DNA of 64,000 nucleotides from Pseudomonas viciae. Its GTDB lineage: Bacteria > Pseudomonadota > Gammaproteobacteria > Pseudomonadales > Pseudomonadaceae. Location: NCBI RefSeq assembly GCF_004786035.1, contig NZ_CP035088.1:2206001-2270000 (forward strand). The letters run 5' to 3'. The notes under the pieces were generated by a model, which did no database searches, was not told where the DNA came from, and worked only from the letters and a program-made list of their open reading frames with translations. Shown in pieces: positions 35,791-46,753 of this stretch. The number at the start of each line of letters is the position of its first letter. The first letter of the stretch is position 1. Made by a program: the position numbers and the translations under genes.

Positions 35791-37203
35791 TCACCGATTC
35801 ATCGGCGCGACAAAACGGCTCTTGGCCACGCTGTAGATGTCAGGCTCGTCACTGTCTGCCACCTTGAAGGTCATTTCCCGAGAGCCGCGTTCAGGCCGTT
35901 CGCTGAGCATCGCCACCGACACCGGCACATCGACAATTTCCCCCGGAGCCAGGCTCAGCTGCGTCTTGCCTTGCAGGAGGAAGCCGTCGCCGTCCACCAG
36001 GGACAGTTCATAGTCCTGGCGCTGCTGGGTCTTGTTGATGATTTTCAGGCTGTAGATGTTTTCGATCTGGCCAGCGCTGTTTTCGCGGAACAGGCCTCGG
36101 TCCTTGCTCACGTCCAGCGACACCATGGACCGCTCCACCAACGCGAGGGCCAGCGCGCCGATCATCACCAGCAACACGGCGGTATAGCCGATCAGCCGAG
36201 GCCGTAGCAGATGGGTCTTGCCGCCTTGCAGCTGATGTTCGGAGGTGTATTTGATCAGGCCGCGGGCATACCCCATCTTGTCCATGATCGAGTCGCAGGC
36301 GTCGATGCACGCTGCGCAGCCGATGCATTCCATTTGCAAACCGTCACGGATGTCGATGCCGGTGGGGCAGACCTGCACACACATCTGGCAGTCGATGCAA
36401 TCGCCCAGGCCAATATTGGCCGGGTTCACTTCGCGTTTGCGCGGGCCGCGGATTTCGCCACGGACCGTGTCATAGGAAATGGTCAGCGTGTCCTTGTCGA
36501 ACATCACGCTCTGGAACCGTGCATAGGGGCACATGTGCATGCACACCGCTTCACGCAGCCAGCCGGCGTTGAGGTAGGTGGCCGCAGTAAAGAACAGCAC
36601 CCAGAACAAACTGACGCCGGCCATTTGCAGGGTCAGCAGCTCTTCGGCCAGCGGTCGGATCGGTGTGAAGTAGCCGACGAAGGTCAGACCGGTAAGCAAA
36701 CTGATGGCCAGCCACAGCGTGTGCTTGGCCGAGCGGCGCAGCAGTTTATTCAGGCCCCAGGGCGCGGCTTGCAGCTTGATCCGCTGGTTGCGCTCGCCCT
36801 CGGTGATTTTCTCGCACCACATGAAAATCCAGGTCCAGGAGCTTTGTGGGCAGGTGTAGCCGCACCACACGCGACCGGCGAACACGGTAATCGCGAACAG
36901 CCCGAAGGCGGCGATGATCAACAAGGCCGACAACAGGATGAAATCCTGGGGCCAGAAGGTCGCGCCAAAGATGTGGAATTTGCTCTCGGAAAGGTCCCAG
37001 AGCACCGCTTGGCGGTCGCCCCAGTTCAGCCAGGCTGTGCCGAAAAACAGCAGGAACAGAACCCCCGCACCGCTTATGCGCAAGGTGCGAAACAAGCCGG
37101 TGAAGCTGCGGGTGTGGATCAGTTTATCAGTGGTCTTGGCCTTGATCTTTGGTGGCGAGGGTTCGAAGGTCTGTATCAACTGGACGGGGATTCTATCGCT
37201 CAT
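35791..37203 (-). CDS. ccoG: Cytochrome c oxidase accessory protein CcoG
   Basis: The 470-residue protein (also FixG/RdxA) takes part in copper reduction for cbb3 oxidase assembly. It has about five membrane helices, CGYTCPQSSW near residue 120, and a two-cluster ferredoxin domain: CIDCQMCVQVCP and CIGCAACIDACD near 260-300. A C-terminal immunoglobulin-like IG_FixG domain begins near 350 (RENSAGQIENIYSLKIINKTQQRQDY). The ccoNOPQ genes are not in this window. No Anr box is visible upstream. Confidence 0.95.
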   Translation of the reverse strand: MSDRIPVQLIQTFEPSPPKIKAKTTDKLIHTRSFTGLFRTLRISGAGVLFLLFFGTAWLNWGDRQAVLWDLSESKFHIFGATFWPQDFILLSALLIIAAFGLFAITVFAGRVWCGYTCPQSSWTWIFMWCEKITEGERNQRIKLQAAPWGLNKLLRRSAKHTLWLAISLLTGLTFVGYFTPIRPLAEELLTLQMAGVSLFWVLFFTAATYLNAGWLREAVCMHMCPYARFQSVMFDKDTLTISYDTVRGEIRGPRKREVNPANIGLGDCIDCQMCVQVCPTGIDIRDGLQMECIGCAACIDACDSIMDKMGYARGLIKYTSEHQLQGGKTHLLRPRLIGYTAVLLVMIGALALALVERSMVSLDVSKDRGLFRENSAGQIENIYSLKIINKTQQRQDYELSLVDGDGFLLQGKTQLSLAPGEIVDVPVSVAMLSERPERGSREMTFKVADSDEPDIYSVAKSRFVAPMNR

Positions 37204-37360
37204 GGTCGGTCGCTCATCAGCCTCTATCTGGCCGGCGCACTATGACCATGGAACTGTTTGCATAACAGACTCAGATGTTTAGATAAAAACCGGATCAGAT
37301 GCCAGAAAACCCCGGCCCTGCGACACTTTGATGCACTCAAGGATAGCCGAACAAGCCTTT

Positions 37361-37388
37361 GTGGCGAGGGCGCTTGCTTGCTCGCCAC
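37361..37388. repeat. REP-type palindrome (GTGGCGAGGG variant)
   Basis: GTGGCGAGGGCGC and GCTTGCTCGCCAC form a partly degenerate hairpin between ccoG and the DUF3203 gene. Confidence 0.65.
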
Positions 37389-37416
37389 AGGTGGGGGCTT
37401 TTCTCGTTACAGGGAT

Positions 37417-37656
37417 TCAGATCACCGAATCGCTGTCAGTGGCCTTGAGGTGTTTGCGTCCATCAACTGCCCCGGCTACGGTCAAGGCGTCGGCTTCGGT
37501 CTCGGTGATATAGACCCGCTCGCCGTTGACATCCACGGCTGACATGGCTTTGTCCGAATCAGTCACGATGATCAGCTCGCTGGCAGGGCGCAGTTGTTCC
37601 GTCCCGTTGTCGGTTGTGAAATGGCAGGTCTTGTCTTCGTCGATTTTCTCAAGCAT
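37417..37656 (-). CDS. DUF3203 family small protein
   Basis: The 79-residue soluble protein begins MLEKIDEDKTCHFTTDNGTE and contains IIVTDSDKAMSAVDVNGERVYITETEADALTVAGAVDGR. This matches the Pseudomonas DUF3203 family. It is preceded by AAGGAGT in the correct orientation (revcomp of ACTCCTT at 37663-37669). The function is unknown. Confidence 0.82.
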   Translation of the reverse strand: MLEKIDEDKTCHFTTDNGTEQLRPASELIIVTDSDKAMSAVDVNGERVYITETEADALTVAGAVDGRKHLKATDSDSVI

Positions 37657-37793
37657 GACGTCACTCCTTCCTGAATGTCCTGAACGTTAGGCGTCACCCC
37701 ATCGCCGGGGTTCGACGCGGCTGATCAGCGGTCAAGCGCACCTCTGCCGCCGCCTGCGGTCCATCATTTAATCGATTGAAAAGAGGACGACTC

Positions 37794-38294
37794 ATGGACG
37801 CCTGGTGGCATGAAGTCTGGATGACCTTGCAAGCGGAATTCGCCGACATCACCGATGCCCAACAGATGACCCGGGTCACGGTGCGCCTGCTGATGGCGGC
37901 GCTGCTGGGCGGTATCCTGGGTTTCGAACGCGAGCACAAGGGCAAGGCCGCCGGTGTGCGCACGCATATGCTGGTGGCGCTGGGGGCCGCGTTGTTCGTG
38001 CTGGTGCCGCAGATGTCCGGCTCTCAGGCCGACGCCATGAGCCGGGTCATTCAAGGCGTTGTCGCGGGCATCGGCTTTCTTGGGGCCGGCACCATCCTGA
38101 AAAGCAACGACGGCGACGAAAGCCACGTGAAGGGCCTGACCACCGCCGCCGGCCTGTGGATGACCGCCGCCATCGGCGTCGCCGCCGGGCTGGGCCGAGA
38201 GGCGACGGCCGTGCTGAGCACCTTGCTGGCGTTGGCGATCTTCAGTGTGATGCCGGTGATCATCCGGGCGCTGGAGAGGGAGGACAAGCCGTGA
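37794..38294 (+). CDS. MgtC/SapB family membrane protein
   Basis: From ATG 37794 (AAGAGGACG upstream) the 166-residue protein has four to five membrane helices with the MgtC signature VRLLMAALLGGILGFEREHKGKAAGVRTHMLVALGAALFVL and GVVAGIGFLGAGTILK. MgtC proteins act in magnesium homeostasis or ATP synthase regulation. The C-terminal extension found in virulence-type MgtC is absent; this is the short form. Confidence 0.92.
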   Translation: MDAWWHEVWMTLQAEFADITDAQQMTRVTVRLLMAALLGGILGFEREHKGKAAGVRTHMLVALGAALFVLVPQMSGSQADAMSRVIQGVVAGIGFLGAGTILKSNDGDESHVKGLTTAAGLWMTAAIGVAAGLGREATAVLSTLLALAIFSVMPVIIRALEREDKP

Positions 38295-38323
38295 CCGCGA
38301 TCTCTAGCCAGAACACAAGCCAA

Positions 38324-38413
38324 AGTGGGAGCGGGCTTGCTCGCGAAAGCGCTGTGTCAGTCGACGAAACCTAGCCTGACACACCGCCTTCGCGAGCAAG
38401 CCCGCTCCCACAG
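38324..38413. repeat. REPIN (paired inverted REP elements)
   Basis: AGTGGGAGCGGGCTTGCTCG at the left and CGCGAGCAAGCCCGCTCCCA at the right pair across a 40-bp spacer after mgtC. Confidence 0.87.
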
Positions 38414-38421
38414 GTTTTCTG

Positions 38422-38607
38422 TTATCCACTAGGCTGTTGATCAAACCCGCTCTCCGGCGGCGCCTCGCTTGGCGGATCGCCCAGCGGCGGCTGTGGATCC
38501 AGTGGCGGGTCTTGCTCCGGAATCGGTTCCGGATCAGGGCCGGGTGGCGGCAAGGTGGGATCGTCAATGTTCGGGTCGGGTGTTTCGGCCGGGATGGGAA
38601 TATTCAT
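38422..38607 (-). CDS. Proline-rich small protein
   Basis: The 61-residue product MNIPIPAETPDPNIDDPTLP continues as repeated P-D-P-E-P and D-P-P-L runs. Over a third of residues are proline and most of the rest are Asp/Glu. GGAGAA sits 7 bp before the ATG, supporting translation. The composition indicates a disordered acidic peptide. No function is recognised. Confidence 0.65.
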   Translation of the reverse strand: MNIPIPAETPDPNIDDPTLPPPGPDPEPIPEQDPPLDPQPPLGDPPSEAPPESGFDQQPSG

Positions 38608-38708
38608 CGGGACGGTTCTCCATAACGCATATGGCTTGAGTCGTGCTTATTGTTGTTGACCACCCCGCACCGGGTTTGATCCCGGAAGGCCTCTGGGCAA
38701 ATCCCGCT

Positions 38709-38736
38709 GAACTTTTAACCGCTGATTCGGTTCGGA
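38709..38736 (+). promoter_or_regulatory. Candidate AlgU (sigma-22) promoter before glgE
   Basis: GAACTT at 38709-38714, a 17-bp spacer, then TCGGA at 38732-38736 approximate the AlgU/RpoE consensus (GAACTT-N16/17-TCTGA). It is 83 bp upstream of the glgE start. An osmotic-stress promoter would suit the trehalose-linked operon. Confidence 0.38.
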
Positions 38737-38818
38737 GTTTAAGTGAGTTTTTTCAGGGACCCGTTGGGCCTTTACCGTCACAAGCGCGTCCATGGGGCGT
38801 AAAAAGGAGTGATGCTCG

Positions 38819-40816
38819 ATGACTGCTGAATACCCGACTGACTTGGCCTCTACCCTGCACTTGCCGTTGTCCCAGGCCTTGTTGTTGCCGCGTATTGCAA
38901 TTGAAAACACCATGCCGGTGATCGACGGCGGGCTATTCGCCGCCAAGGCCGTGGCCGGGCAAGACGTGACGGTGACCAGTAAAGTTTTCGCCGATGGCCA
39001 CGATAAGTTGGCCGTGCACATCCGCTGGCGCGCGCTTGAAGACGAGGCGTGGAACCGCGAAGCGATGACCGATCTGGGCAATAACGGCTGGGGTGGCCAG
39101 TTCAACGTGCCGGAGCAAGGTCGCTATGTGTTCTGCATCGAAGCCTGGATCGATCAGTTCGCCAGCTTCCGCTACGAGCTGGAGAAGAAATTCGGCGCCG
39201 GGGTGCCTATCAGCCTGGAGCTGCAGGAGGGGCGCAACCAAGTGCAGATGGCCTCCGAGCGTAGCGACGGTGAGCTGAGCGAACAGTTGGCCGCGTTGCA
39301 CCATGAACTCTCCGGCCTGTTGCCGGCCGAACAGGTTGCGTTGTTCCTGGCGCCTCGCAGTGCCGACCTGATGTCCCAGGCCGACCACCGACCTTACTTG
39401 AGCATCAGCCCTCAGTACCCGTTGGACGTGGAGCGCAAACTGGCCGAGTTTGCCAGTTGGTATGAGCTGTTCCCACGCTCGATCACTGATGATCCCGCCC
39501 GCCATGGCACGTTCAACGACGTGCATTCGCGCCTGGCGGTGATCCAGGACATGGGTTTTGACGTGTTGTATTTCCCGCCGATCCACCCCATCGGCCGCAG
39601 CTTCCGCAAAGGCCCGAACAATTCCCTTACGGCCGGGCCCGACGATCCGGGCAGCCCCTACGCCATCGGCAGCGAGGAGGGCGGGCACGAAGCGATTCAC
39701 CCGCAATTGGGCTCCCGTGACGACTTCCGCCGCCTGGTGGCGGCAGCCGCCGACCATGGCCTGGAGATCGCTCTCGACTTCGCCATCCAGTGCTCCCAGG
39801 ATCACCCGTGGCTCAAGCAGCATCCGGGCTGGTTCAGCTGGCGGCCGGACGGCACGATCAAATACGCGGAAAACCCGCCGAAGAAATACCAGGACATCGT
39901 CAACGTTGATTTCTACGCGGCGGATGCGATTCCCAGTCTGTGGCTGGAGCTACGGGACATTGTGGTGGGCTGGGTCAAAGAAGGCGTGAAGATATTCCGC
40001 GTCGACAATCCCCACACCAAGCCGTTGCCGTTCTGGCAGTGGCTGATCGCCGATGTGCGGGCTCAACACCCGGAAGTGATGTTCCTCGCCGAAGCCTTCA
40101 CCACCCCGGCCATGATGGCCCGCTTGGGCAAGGTCGGCTATTCCCAGAGCTACACCTATTTCACCTGGCGCAACACCAAGGCCGAGCTGGCGACCTATTT
40201 CACCGAGCTCAACGAGTCGCCTTGGCGCGAATGCTACCGGCCCAATTTTTTCGTCAACACACCAGACATCAACCCGGCGTTTCTCCATGAATCGGGGCGG
40301 GCGGGCTTTTTGATCCGCGCAGCGCTGGCAACCATGGGCTCGGGCTTGTGGGGCATGTATTCAGGTTTCGAGTTGTGCGAATCGGCACCGGTGCCCGGCA
40401 AGGAGGAATACCTCGACTCGGAGAAGTACGAAATCCGCCCTCGAGACTTTACGGCGCCGGGCAACATTGTTGCCGAAATTGCCCAGCTCAACCGCATCCG
40501 CCGGCAGAACCCGGCGTTGCATACGCACTTGGGCCTGAAGGTCTACAACGCCTGGAACGACAACATTCTCTATTTCGGCAAGCGCACGCCTGACGGCAGC
40601 AATTTCATCCTGGTGGCGGTGAACCTCGATCCGCATAACCCGCAGGAAGCCAATTTCGAACTGCCGCTGTGGGAGATGGGCTTGCCGGACGATGCCGCGA
40701 CCCAAGGCGAGGATTTGATGAGCGGCCATCGCTGGACCTGGTATGGCAAGTACCAGTTCATGCGGATTGACCCGGCGACCCAGCCGTTTGGGATCTGGCG
40801 GATCAGCCTGGCTTGA
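38819..40816 (+). CDS. glgE: Alpha-1,4-glucan:maltose-1-phosphate maltosyltransferase
   Basis: GlgE extends alpha-1,4-glucan with maltose from maltose-1-phosphate. The 665-residue protein has an N-terminal beta-sandwich domain (about 20-110), a GH13 catalytic barrel with YFPPIHPIGRSFRKG, the nucleophile in FRVDNPHTKP (Asp396) and the acid/base in FLAEAF (Glu425), and a C-terminal domain. These residues sit two positions beyond Asp394 and Glu423 of Streptomyces GlgE. It is the first gene of the glgE-treS/mak-glgB operon. Confidence 0.96.
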   Translation: MTAEYPTDLASTLHLPLSQALLLPRIAIENTMPVIDGGLFAAKAVAGQDVTVTSKVFADGHDKLAVHIRWRALEDEAWNREAMTDLGNNGWGGQFNVPEQGRYVFCIEAWIDQFASFRYELEKKFGAGVPISLELQEGRNQVQMASERSDGELSEQLAALHHELSGLLPAEQVALFLAPRSADLMSQADHRPYLSISPQYPLDVERKLAEFASWYELFPRSITDDPARHGTFNDVHSRLAVIQDMGFDVLYFPPIHPIGRSFRKGPNNSLTAGPDDPGSPYAIGSEEGGHEAIHPQLGSRDDFRRLVAAAADHGLEIALDFAIQCSQDHPWLKQHPGWFSWRPDGTIKYAENPPKKYQDIVNVDFYAADAIPSLWLELRDIVVGWVKEGVKIFRVDNPHTKPLPFWQWLIADVRAQHPEVMFLAEAFTTPAMMARLGKVGYSQSYTYFTWRNTKAELATYFTELNESPWRECYRPNFFVNTPDINPAFLHESGRAGFLIRAALATMGSGLWGMYSGFELCESAPVPGKEEYLDSEKYEIRPRDFTAPGNIVAEIAQLNRIRRQNPALHTHLGLKVYNAWNDNILYFGKRTPDGSNFILVAVNLDPHNPQEANFELPLWEMGLPDDAATQGEDLMSGHRWTWYGKYQFMRIDPATQPFGIWRISLA

Positions 40817-40819
40817 CGC

Positions 40820-40908
40820 TGTGGGAGCAAGGCTTGCCCGCGATGAAGATGACGCGGTCTCTTGGAGAATCCAGGCGCCTGCATCGCGAGCAAGCTTTGC
40901 TCCCACAA
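40820..40908. repeat. REPIN (paired inverted REP elements)
   Basis: GTGGGAGCAAGGCTTGCCCG at the left and its inverted counterpart ATCGCGAGCAAGCTTTGCTC at the right lie between glgE and treS, inside the operon. Confidence 0.8.
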
Positions 40909-41003
40909 AGCGGGGCGGCGCGACGTTTCGCTAAATCCCTCCGCCACAAAAAGACTTAACAAGCCTGTTCCCGCGGCTTTATTGAATTCATCAGGAGTTG
41001 CAA

Positions 41004-44000
41004 ATGGCGAAGAAACCCCGGTCTGCCACCTTTATCAAAGACCCGCTCTGGTACAAGGACGCGGTGATTTATCAGGTCCACGTAAAATCCTATTTTGACT
41101 CCAATAACGACGGGATCGGGGACTTTCCCGGCCTGATCGAGAAGCTCGACTACATCGCCGATCTGGGCGTCAACACCATCTGGCTGCTGCCGTTCTACCC
41201 TTCGCCGCGTCGCGATGACGGCTACGACATTGCCGAGTACCGTGGCGTCAGCCCCGACTACGGCACCATGGCCGATGCGCGGCGCTTCATCGCTGAAGCC
41301 CACAAACGCAACCTGCGGGTCATCACCGAACTGGTCATCAACCACACCTCGGACCAGCATGCGTGGTTTCAGCGCGCGCGCAAGGCCAAGCCGGGTTCGG
41401 CGGCGCGGGACTTCTACGTCTGGTCCGACGACGACCACAAATACGATGGCACACGGATCATTTTCCTCGACACCGAGAAGTCCAACTGGACGTGGGACCC
41501 GGTAGCCGGCCAGTACTTCTGGCACCGTTTCTACTCCCACCAGCCCGACCTCAATTTCGATAACCCGCAGGTCATCAAGGCCGTGCTGTCGGTGATGCGC
41601 TACTGGCTGGACATGGGCATCGACGGCTTGCGCCTGGACGCCATCCCGTACCTGATCGAGCGCGACGGCACCAACAACGAAAACCTGCCCGAGACCCACG
41701 ACGTCCTCAAGCAGATTCGTGCCGAGATCGACGCCAATTACCCCGACCGCATGTTGCTGGCCGAAGCCAACCAGTGGCCGGAAGACACCCAGCTGTATTT
41801 CGGTGATGTCGATGCCCAGGGTATGAACGGTGACGAATGCCACATGGCGTTCCACTTCCCGCTGATGCCGCGCATGTACATGGCGCTGGCCCAGGAAGAC
41901 CGCTTCCCGATCACCGACATCCTGCGCCAGACCCCGGAGATTCCGGCCAATTGCCAGTGGGCGATTTTCCTGCGCAACCACGATGAACTGACCCTGGAGA
42001 TGGTCACTGACAAGGAGCGCGATTACCTGTGGAATTATTACGCGGCCGACCGTCGGGCGCGGATCAACCTGGGGATTCGCCGGCGCCTGGCGCCGCTGAT
42101 GGAGCGCGATCGTCGTCGCATTGAATTGCTCAACAGCCTGCTGCTGTCGATGCCTGGCACGCCGACTCTGTATTACGGCGATGAAATCGGCATGGGCGAC
42201 AACATTTACCTGGGCGACCGCGATGGCGTGCGCACGCCGATGCAGTGGTCCATCGACCGCAACGGCGGCTTCTCGCGGGCCGACCCGGCCAGCCTGGTGC
42301 TGCCGCCGATCATGGACCCGCAATACGGCTACCAGTCGGTCAACGTCGAGACCCAGGCCGGCGATCCGCATTCGCTGCTCAACTGGACTCGTCGGATGCT
42401 GGCGGTGCGCAAGCAGTCGCAAGCCTTCGGCCGGGGCACGCTGAAAATGCTGTCGCCGAGCAACCGTCGGATCCTGGCCTACACCCGGGAATACACCAGC
42501 CCGGAAGGCAAGCACGAAATCATCCTCTGCGTGGCCAACGTGTCCCGCAGCGCCCAGGCTGCCGAGCTGGATCTGTCGGCCTACGCCGGCATGGTCCCGG
42601 TGGAGATGCTGGGGGGCAATGCCTTTCCGCCCATTGGCCAGCTGAATTTCCTGCTGACCCTACCGCCGTACGGTTTCTATTGGTTCGCCCTGGCGGCGGA
42701 AAACCAGATGCCGAGCTGGCACGTGGAACCGGCCCAGAGCCTGCCGGATTTCACCACGCTGGTGTTGAAAAAACGTCTGGAAGAGTTGCTCGAAGCGCCG
42801 TCGCGCACCACGTTGGAGCAAACCATCCTGCCGAGCTGGCTGCAGAACCGTCGTTGGTTCGCCGGCAAGGACAGCAAGATCGAGAAGGTCAATATCGTCT
42901 ACGGCGTGCGCTTCGGTGATCCGCAGCACCCGGTGCTGCTCAGCGAAATCGACGTCACCAGTGCCGGCCAGACTCTGCGTTATCAACTGCCGTTCGGCCT
43001 GCTGCCTGAAGACCAGGTCGGGGCGGCGTTGCCACAGCAATTGGCGCTGTCGCGTGTTCGTCGGGTTCGCCAAGTCGGCCTGATCACCGATGCGTTCAGC
43101 CTGGAGAGCTTCGTGCGGGCCGTGCTGCAAGGCATGCAGAGCGCCACGGTGCTGCCATGCACCGAAGGTGAATTGCGTTTTGAGCCCACCGAAGGCCTGA
43201 CCGCGTTGAACCTGGGGGCTGAGCCTGAGGTGCGTTACCTGTCCGCCGAGCAGTCCAACAGTTCGGTGGTGGTCGGCGGCAGCCTGGTGCTCAAACTGAT
43301 CCGCAAAGTCGCTTCGGGCGTGCATCCGGAACTGGAGATGAGCGCCTATCTGACGGCCGCAGGCTTCAGCAATATCTCGCCGCTGTTGGGTTCGGTGATC
43401 CGCCGCGACGCCGAGGGCGAGGACGCGCTGCTGATGATTGCCCAGGGCTACCTGAGCAACCAGGGCGATGCTTGGGAATGGACCCAGAACAACCTTGAAC
43501 GCGCATTGCGCGATGAATTGGCCGATGCCGTGTCCGAGCAGGAGCAGCATTACAACGCGTTGGGCGAGCTGAAGGATTTCGCCGGTATGCTCGGCCAACG
43601 CCTGGGGGAAATGCACCAGGTGCTGGCCAAGTCCACCGACGACCCAGACTTCGCGCCGCAGGCTACCAATGCCAAGGAAGCCCAGGCCATCGGCAAGGAT
43701 GTGGCCGCTCAAGTGGAAAACGCTCTGCGCCTGCTCAAGCAGAATCAGAGTCAGTTGAACTCGACGGATCAAGCCATGGTCGCGCGTTTGCTCGAGCACA
43801 AGAAAACCGTCCTGGGCCACATTCAGGAACTGGCCAGCAAGGCCGCCGGTGGCTTGCGCATTCGCGTGCACGGCGACCTGCACCTGGGGCAGGTGCTGGT
43901 GATCAAGGGCGACGCCTACCTGATCGACTTCGAGGGCGAGCCGGCACGACCGTTGCACGAACGTCGGGGCAAGCACAGCCCGTACAAGGACGTCAGTGGT

Positions 44001-44333
44001 GTGCTGCGTTCCTTCGATTACGCGGCCGCCATGGCGATCCATTTGAACACTGTCGACAGCACCGCCGATGCCGATGCGGCGCGGCAGCGGGTGGCTGATC
44101 GTTATTTAAAAGAGGCCCGCGAGGCATTTGTTCAGGCATATCGACTGGCGGCAGCTAGTCTTGCTCATGAATGGAAGGATGCTGAAGGCGAAGACGCCGC
44201 GCTGGCGTTGTTCGGCCTGGAGAAGGCGGCCTATGAAGTGGCCTATGAAGCCGAGAATCGCCCCGCCTGGCTGCCCGTGCCATTGCACGGTCTGTACGGG
44301 TTATTGAGTGGGCTGAAACCCTTTTCCGATTAA
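41004..44333 (+). CDS. treS: Trehalose synthase/maltokinase fusion protein
   Basis: The 1109-residue protein fuses two enzymes. Residues about 1-545 are a GH13 trehalose synthase that isomerises trehalose and maltose: [10 protein letters not shown] (Arg210, nucleophile Asp212), [11 protein letters not shown] (Glu254) and RNHDEL (Asp327). Residues about 560-1109 are a maltokinase (Pep2/Mak) that makes maltose-1-phosphate, with [12 protein letters not shown] (catalytic Asp958) and LIDFEGEP. The product feeds GlgE. In mycobacteria the two are separate proteins. The start at 41004 follows AGGAG. The intact fusion is common in Pseudomonas. Confidence 0.96.
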   Translation: MAKKPRSATFIKDPLWYKDAVIYQVHVKSYFDSNNDGIGDFPGLIEKLDYIADLGVNTIWLLPFYPSPRRDDGYDIAEYRGVSPDYGTMADARRFIAEAHKRNLRVITELVINHTSDQHAWFQRARKAKPGSAARDFYVWSDDDHKYDGTRIIFLDTEKSNWTWDPVAGQYFWHRFYSHQPDLNFDNPQVIKAVLSVMRYWLDMGIDGLRLDAIPYLIERDGTNNENLPETHDVLKQIRAEIDANYPDRMLLAEANQWPEDTQLYFGDVDAQGMNGDECHMAFHFPLMPRMYMALAQEDRFPITDILRQTPEIPANCQWAIFLRNHDELTLEMVTDKERDYLWNYYAADRRARINLGIRRRLAPLMERDRRRIELLNSLLLSMPGTPTLYYGDEIGMGDNIYLGDRDGVRTPMQWSIDRNGGFSRADPASLVLPPIMDPQYGYQSVNVETQAGDPHSLLNWTRRMLAVRKQSQAFGRGTLKMLSPSNRRILAYTREYTSPEGKHEIILCVANVSRSAQAAELDLSAYAGMVPVEMLGGNAFPPIGQLNFLLTLPPYGFYWFALAAENQMPSWHVEPAQSLPDFTTLVLKKRLEELLEAPSRTTLEQTILPSWLQNRRWFAGKDSKIEKVNIVYGVRFGDPQHPVLLSEIDVTSAGQTLRYQLPFGLLPEDQVGAALPQQLALSRVRRVRQVGLITDAFSLESFVRAVLQGMQSATVLPCTEGELRFEPTEGLTALNLGAEPEVRYLSAEQSNSSVVVGGSLVLKLIRKVASGVHPELEMSAYLTAAGFSNISPLLGSVIRRDAEGEDALLMIAQGYLSNQGDAWEWTQNNLERALRDELADAVSEQEQHYNALGELKDFAGMLGQRLGEMHQVLAKSTDDPDFAPQATNAKEAQAIGKDVAAQVENALRLLKQNQSQLNSTDQAMVARLLEHKKTVLGHIQELASKAAGGLRIRVHGDLHLGQVLVIKGDAYLIDFEGEPARPLHERRGKHSPYKDVSGVLRSFDYAAAMAIHLNTVDSTADADAARQRVADRYLKEAREAFVQAYRLAAASLAHEWKDAEGEDAALALFGLEKAAYEVAYEAENRPAWLPVPLHGLYGLLSGLKPFSD

Positions 44334-44359
44334 GCCGGACCGATTTAGTGGAGAGAATC

Positions 44360-46594
44360 ATGAGTGTCTCGAACAAAGAATCCCAAGGGCAGGCCAAAGA
44401 GTCATTGCTGCCTGCACCCCATGACATCGACGCGCTGGTGCGCGCCGAGCATCAAGACCCATTTTCGATCCTGGGCCCTCACGGCGATGGCGCGAGCGGA
44501 CAGTTCATTCGGGCGTACTTGCCCGGTGCGTTGAGCGTGCAGGTGCTCGCCCGTGACGGCGGTGAGGAGCTCGGTGAGCTGCAACAGAGCGAAACCCCGG
44601 GCCTGTTTGTCGGCCATTTCGACCGCGCCCAGGCCTACCTGCTGCGCACCCGTTGGGCCGGCGGCGAGCAAGTGGCAGAGGACCCGTACAGCTTCGGGCC
44701 GCTGCTGGGAGAGATGGATCTTTACCTGTTTGCCGAGGGTAATCACCGCGACCTCAGTTCCTGCCTCGGTGCGCAACTGACCACCGTCGATGGCATCGAC
44801 GGCGTGCGGTTCGCCGTGTGGGCGCCGAATGCGCGGCGCGTCTCGGTGGTGGGGGACTTCAACGTCTGGGACGGGCGTCGGCATCCGATGCGCATCCGCT
44901 ATCCGTCCGGTGTGTGGGAGCTGTTCATCCCACGGCTTGGCGCGGGTGAAGGCTACAAATATGAAATCCTTGGCGCCCACGGCATCCTGCCGCTCAAGGC
45001 CGACCCCGTGGCGCTGGCTACCCAAATGCCGCCAGACACCGCGTCGAAAGTCGCCGCGCCGTTGAAGATCGAATGGCAGGACCACGAATGGATGCAGCAA
45101 CGCGCTGAGCGGCATCTGCCCGCTGCCCCGTTGTCGATCTACGAGTTGCACGCCGGTTCCTGGCAGTGCGAAATCGACGAGGCGGGGGAGGTGGCCCGGC
45201 AATACAACTGGCATGAAATGGCCGAACGGCTGGTGCCTTACGTCAAGGACCTGGGTTTTACCCACATCGAGCTGATGCCGATCATGGAGCACCCGTTCGG
45301 CGGCTCCTGGGGCTATCAACCGCTGTCGCAGTTCGCCCCGACGGCGCGCTTCGGCTCGCCGGACGATTTCGCTGCGTTCGTCAATGCCTGCCACCAGGCC
45401 AACATCGGTGTGATCCTTGACTGGGTGCCGGCGCATTTTCCCACTGACACCCATGGTCTGGCCCAATTCGACGGCACCGCGTTGTACGAATACGGCAACC
45501 CGCTGGAAGGCTTCCACCAGGATTGGGACACCCTGATCTACAACCTGGGGCGCACCGAAGTCCACGGTTTCATGCTGGCCTCGGCGCTGCACTGGCTCAA
45601 GCATTTCCACATCGATGGCCTGCGTGTGGATGCCGTAGCCTCGATGCTGTACCGCGACTATTCGCGCAAGGCGGGCGAGTGGGTGCCTAACCGTCACGGC
45701 GGGCGCGAGAACCTGGAAGCCATTGATTTCCTGCGGCACCTCAACGACGTGGTGGCATTGGAAGCCCCTGGCGCGTTGGTCATCGCCGAAGAGTCCACCG
45801 CCTGGCCGGGCGTCAGCCAGAGCACGCAACAGGGCGGCCTGGGTTTTTCCTATAAATGGAACATGGGCTGGATGCACGATTCGCTGCACTACATCCAGCA
45901 GGACCCGGTGTACCGCGCCCATCACCATAACGAACTGAGTTTTGGCCTGATGTACGCGTGGTCCGAGCGGTTCGTGCTGCCGATTTCCCATGACGAAGTG
46001 GTCCACGGCAAACGTTCGTTGATCGACAAAATGCCCGGTGATCGTTGGCAGAAGTTCGCCAACCTGCGGGCCTACCTCAGTTTCATGTGGGGCCATCCGG
46101 GCAAGAAGCTGCTGTTCATGGGCTGCGAGTTCGGCCAATGGCGCGAGTGGAACCACGATCAACAGTTGGATTGGTACCTGCTGCAATACCCTGAGCACCG
46201 CGGGGTGCAGAAACTGGTCAGCGATCTGAACCGACTGTATCGCGAAGAACCGGCGTTGCATGACCAGGATGACGCGCCTCAGGGTTTCCAATGGTTGATT
46301 GGTGACGATGCGGTCAACAGCGTCTACGCCTGGCTGCGTTGGAGCAAGGATGGTCGGCCGGCGTTGGTGGTGGCCAACTTCACACCGGTGCCGCGCGAGG
46401 CCTATCGGGTTGGCGTGCCGTTCGCCGGGCGTTGGGTGGAATTGCTCAACAGCGATGCCGACACCTATGCCGGTTCCAACTACGGCAACGGCGGCGGTGC
46501 CTCCACCGAAGAAGTGCCCAGCCATGGGCAAAACCTGTCGCTGGAACTCAACCTGCCGCCGTTGGCGGTGTTGATCCTGCGGCCGGAGGGCTAG
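44360..46594 (+). CDS. glgB: 1,4-alpha-glucan branching enzyme
   Basis: GlgB introduces alpha-1,6 branches in the glucan built by GlgE. The 744-residue protein has N-terminal carbohydrate-binding domains (about 25-240, with [20 protein letters not shown]), then a GH13 barrel: [16 protein letters not shown], nucleophile Asp424 ([10 protein letters not shown]), acid/base Glu477 ([10 protein letters not shown]) and Asp545 (SHDEVVHGK). It begins 26 bp after treS/mak on the same strand, closing the operon. Confidence 0.97.
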   Translation: MSVSNKESQGQAKESLLPAPHDIDALVRAEHQDPFSILGPHGDGASGQFIRAYLPGALSVQVLARDGGEELGELQQSETPGLFVGHFDRAQAYLLRTRWAGGEQVAEDPYSFGPLLGEMDLYLFAEGNHRDLSSCLGAQLTTVDGIDGVRFAVWAPNARRVSVVGDFNVWDGRRHPMRIRYPSGVWELFIPRLGAGEGYKYEILGAHGILPLKADPVALATQMPPDTASKVAAPLKIEWQDHEWMQQRAERHLPAAPLSIYELHAGSWQCEIDEAGEVARQYNWHEMAERLVPYVKDLGFTHIELMPIMEHPFGGSWGYQPLSQFAPTARFGSPDDFAAFVNACHQANIGVILDWVPAHFPTDTHGLAQFDGTALYEYGNPLEGFHQDWDTLIYNLGRTEVHGFMLASALHWLKHFHIDGLRVDAVASMLYRDYSRKAGEWVPNRHGGRENLEAIDFLRHLNDVVALEAPGALVIAEESTAWPGVSQSTQQGGLGFSYKWNMGWMHDSLHYIQQDPVYRAHHHNELSFGLMYAWSERFVLPISHDEVVHGKRSLIDKMPGDRWQKFANLRAYLSFMWGHPGKKLLFMGCEFGQWREWNHDQQLDWYLLQYPEHRGVQKLVSDLNRLYREEPALHDQDDAPQGFQWLIGDDAVNSVYAWLRWSKDGRPALVVANFTPVPREAYRVGVPFAGRWVELLNSDADTYAGSNYGNGGGASTEEVPSHGQNLSLELNLPPLAVLILRPEG

Positions 46595-46650
46595 TCACGC
46601 AGTCCCACACGGCGTCATGGGTGACTTCAAGCTCAAGAGCGCCTGAGTCA

Positions 46651-46742
46651 ATGTGGGAGCGGGCTTGCTCGCGAAAGCGGCGTGTCAGTCACCATTAATG
46701 TGGCTGATTCATCGCCATCGCGAGCAAGCTCGCTCCCACAGG
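46651..46742. repeat. REPIN (paired inverted REP elements)
   Basis: AATGTGGGAGCGGGCTTGCT at the left and CATCGCGAGCAAGCTCGCTC at the right fill most of the gap between convergent glgB and gudD. Confidence 0.87.
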
Positions 46743-46753
46743 GGGGAGTCGTT

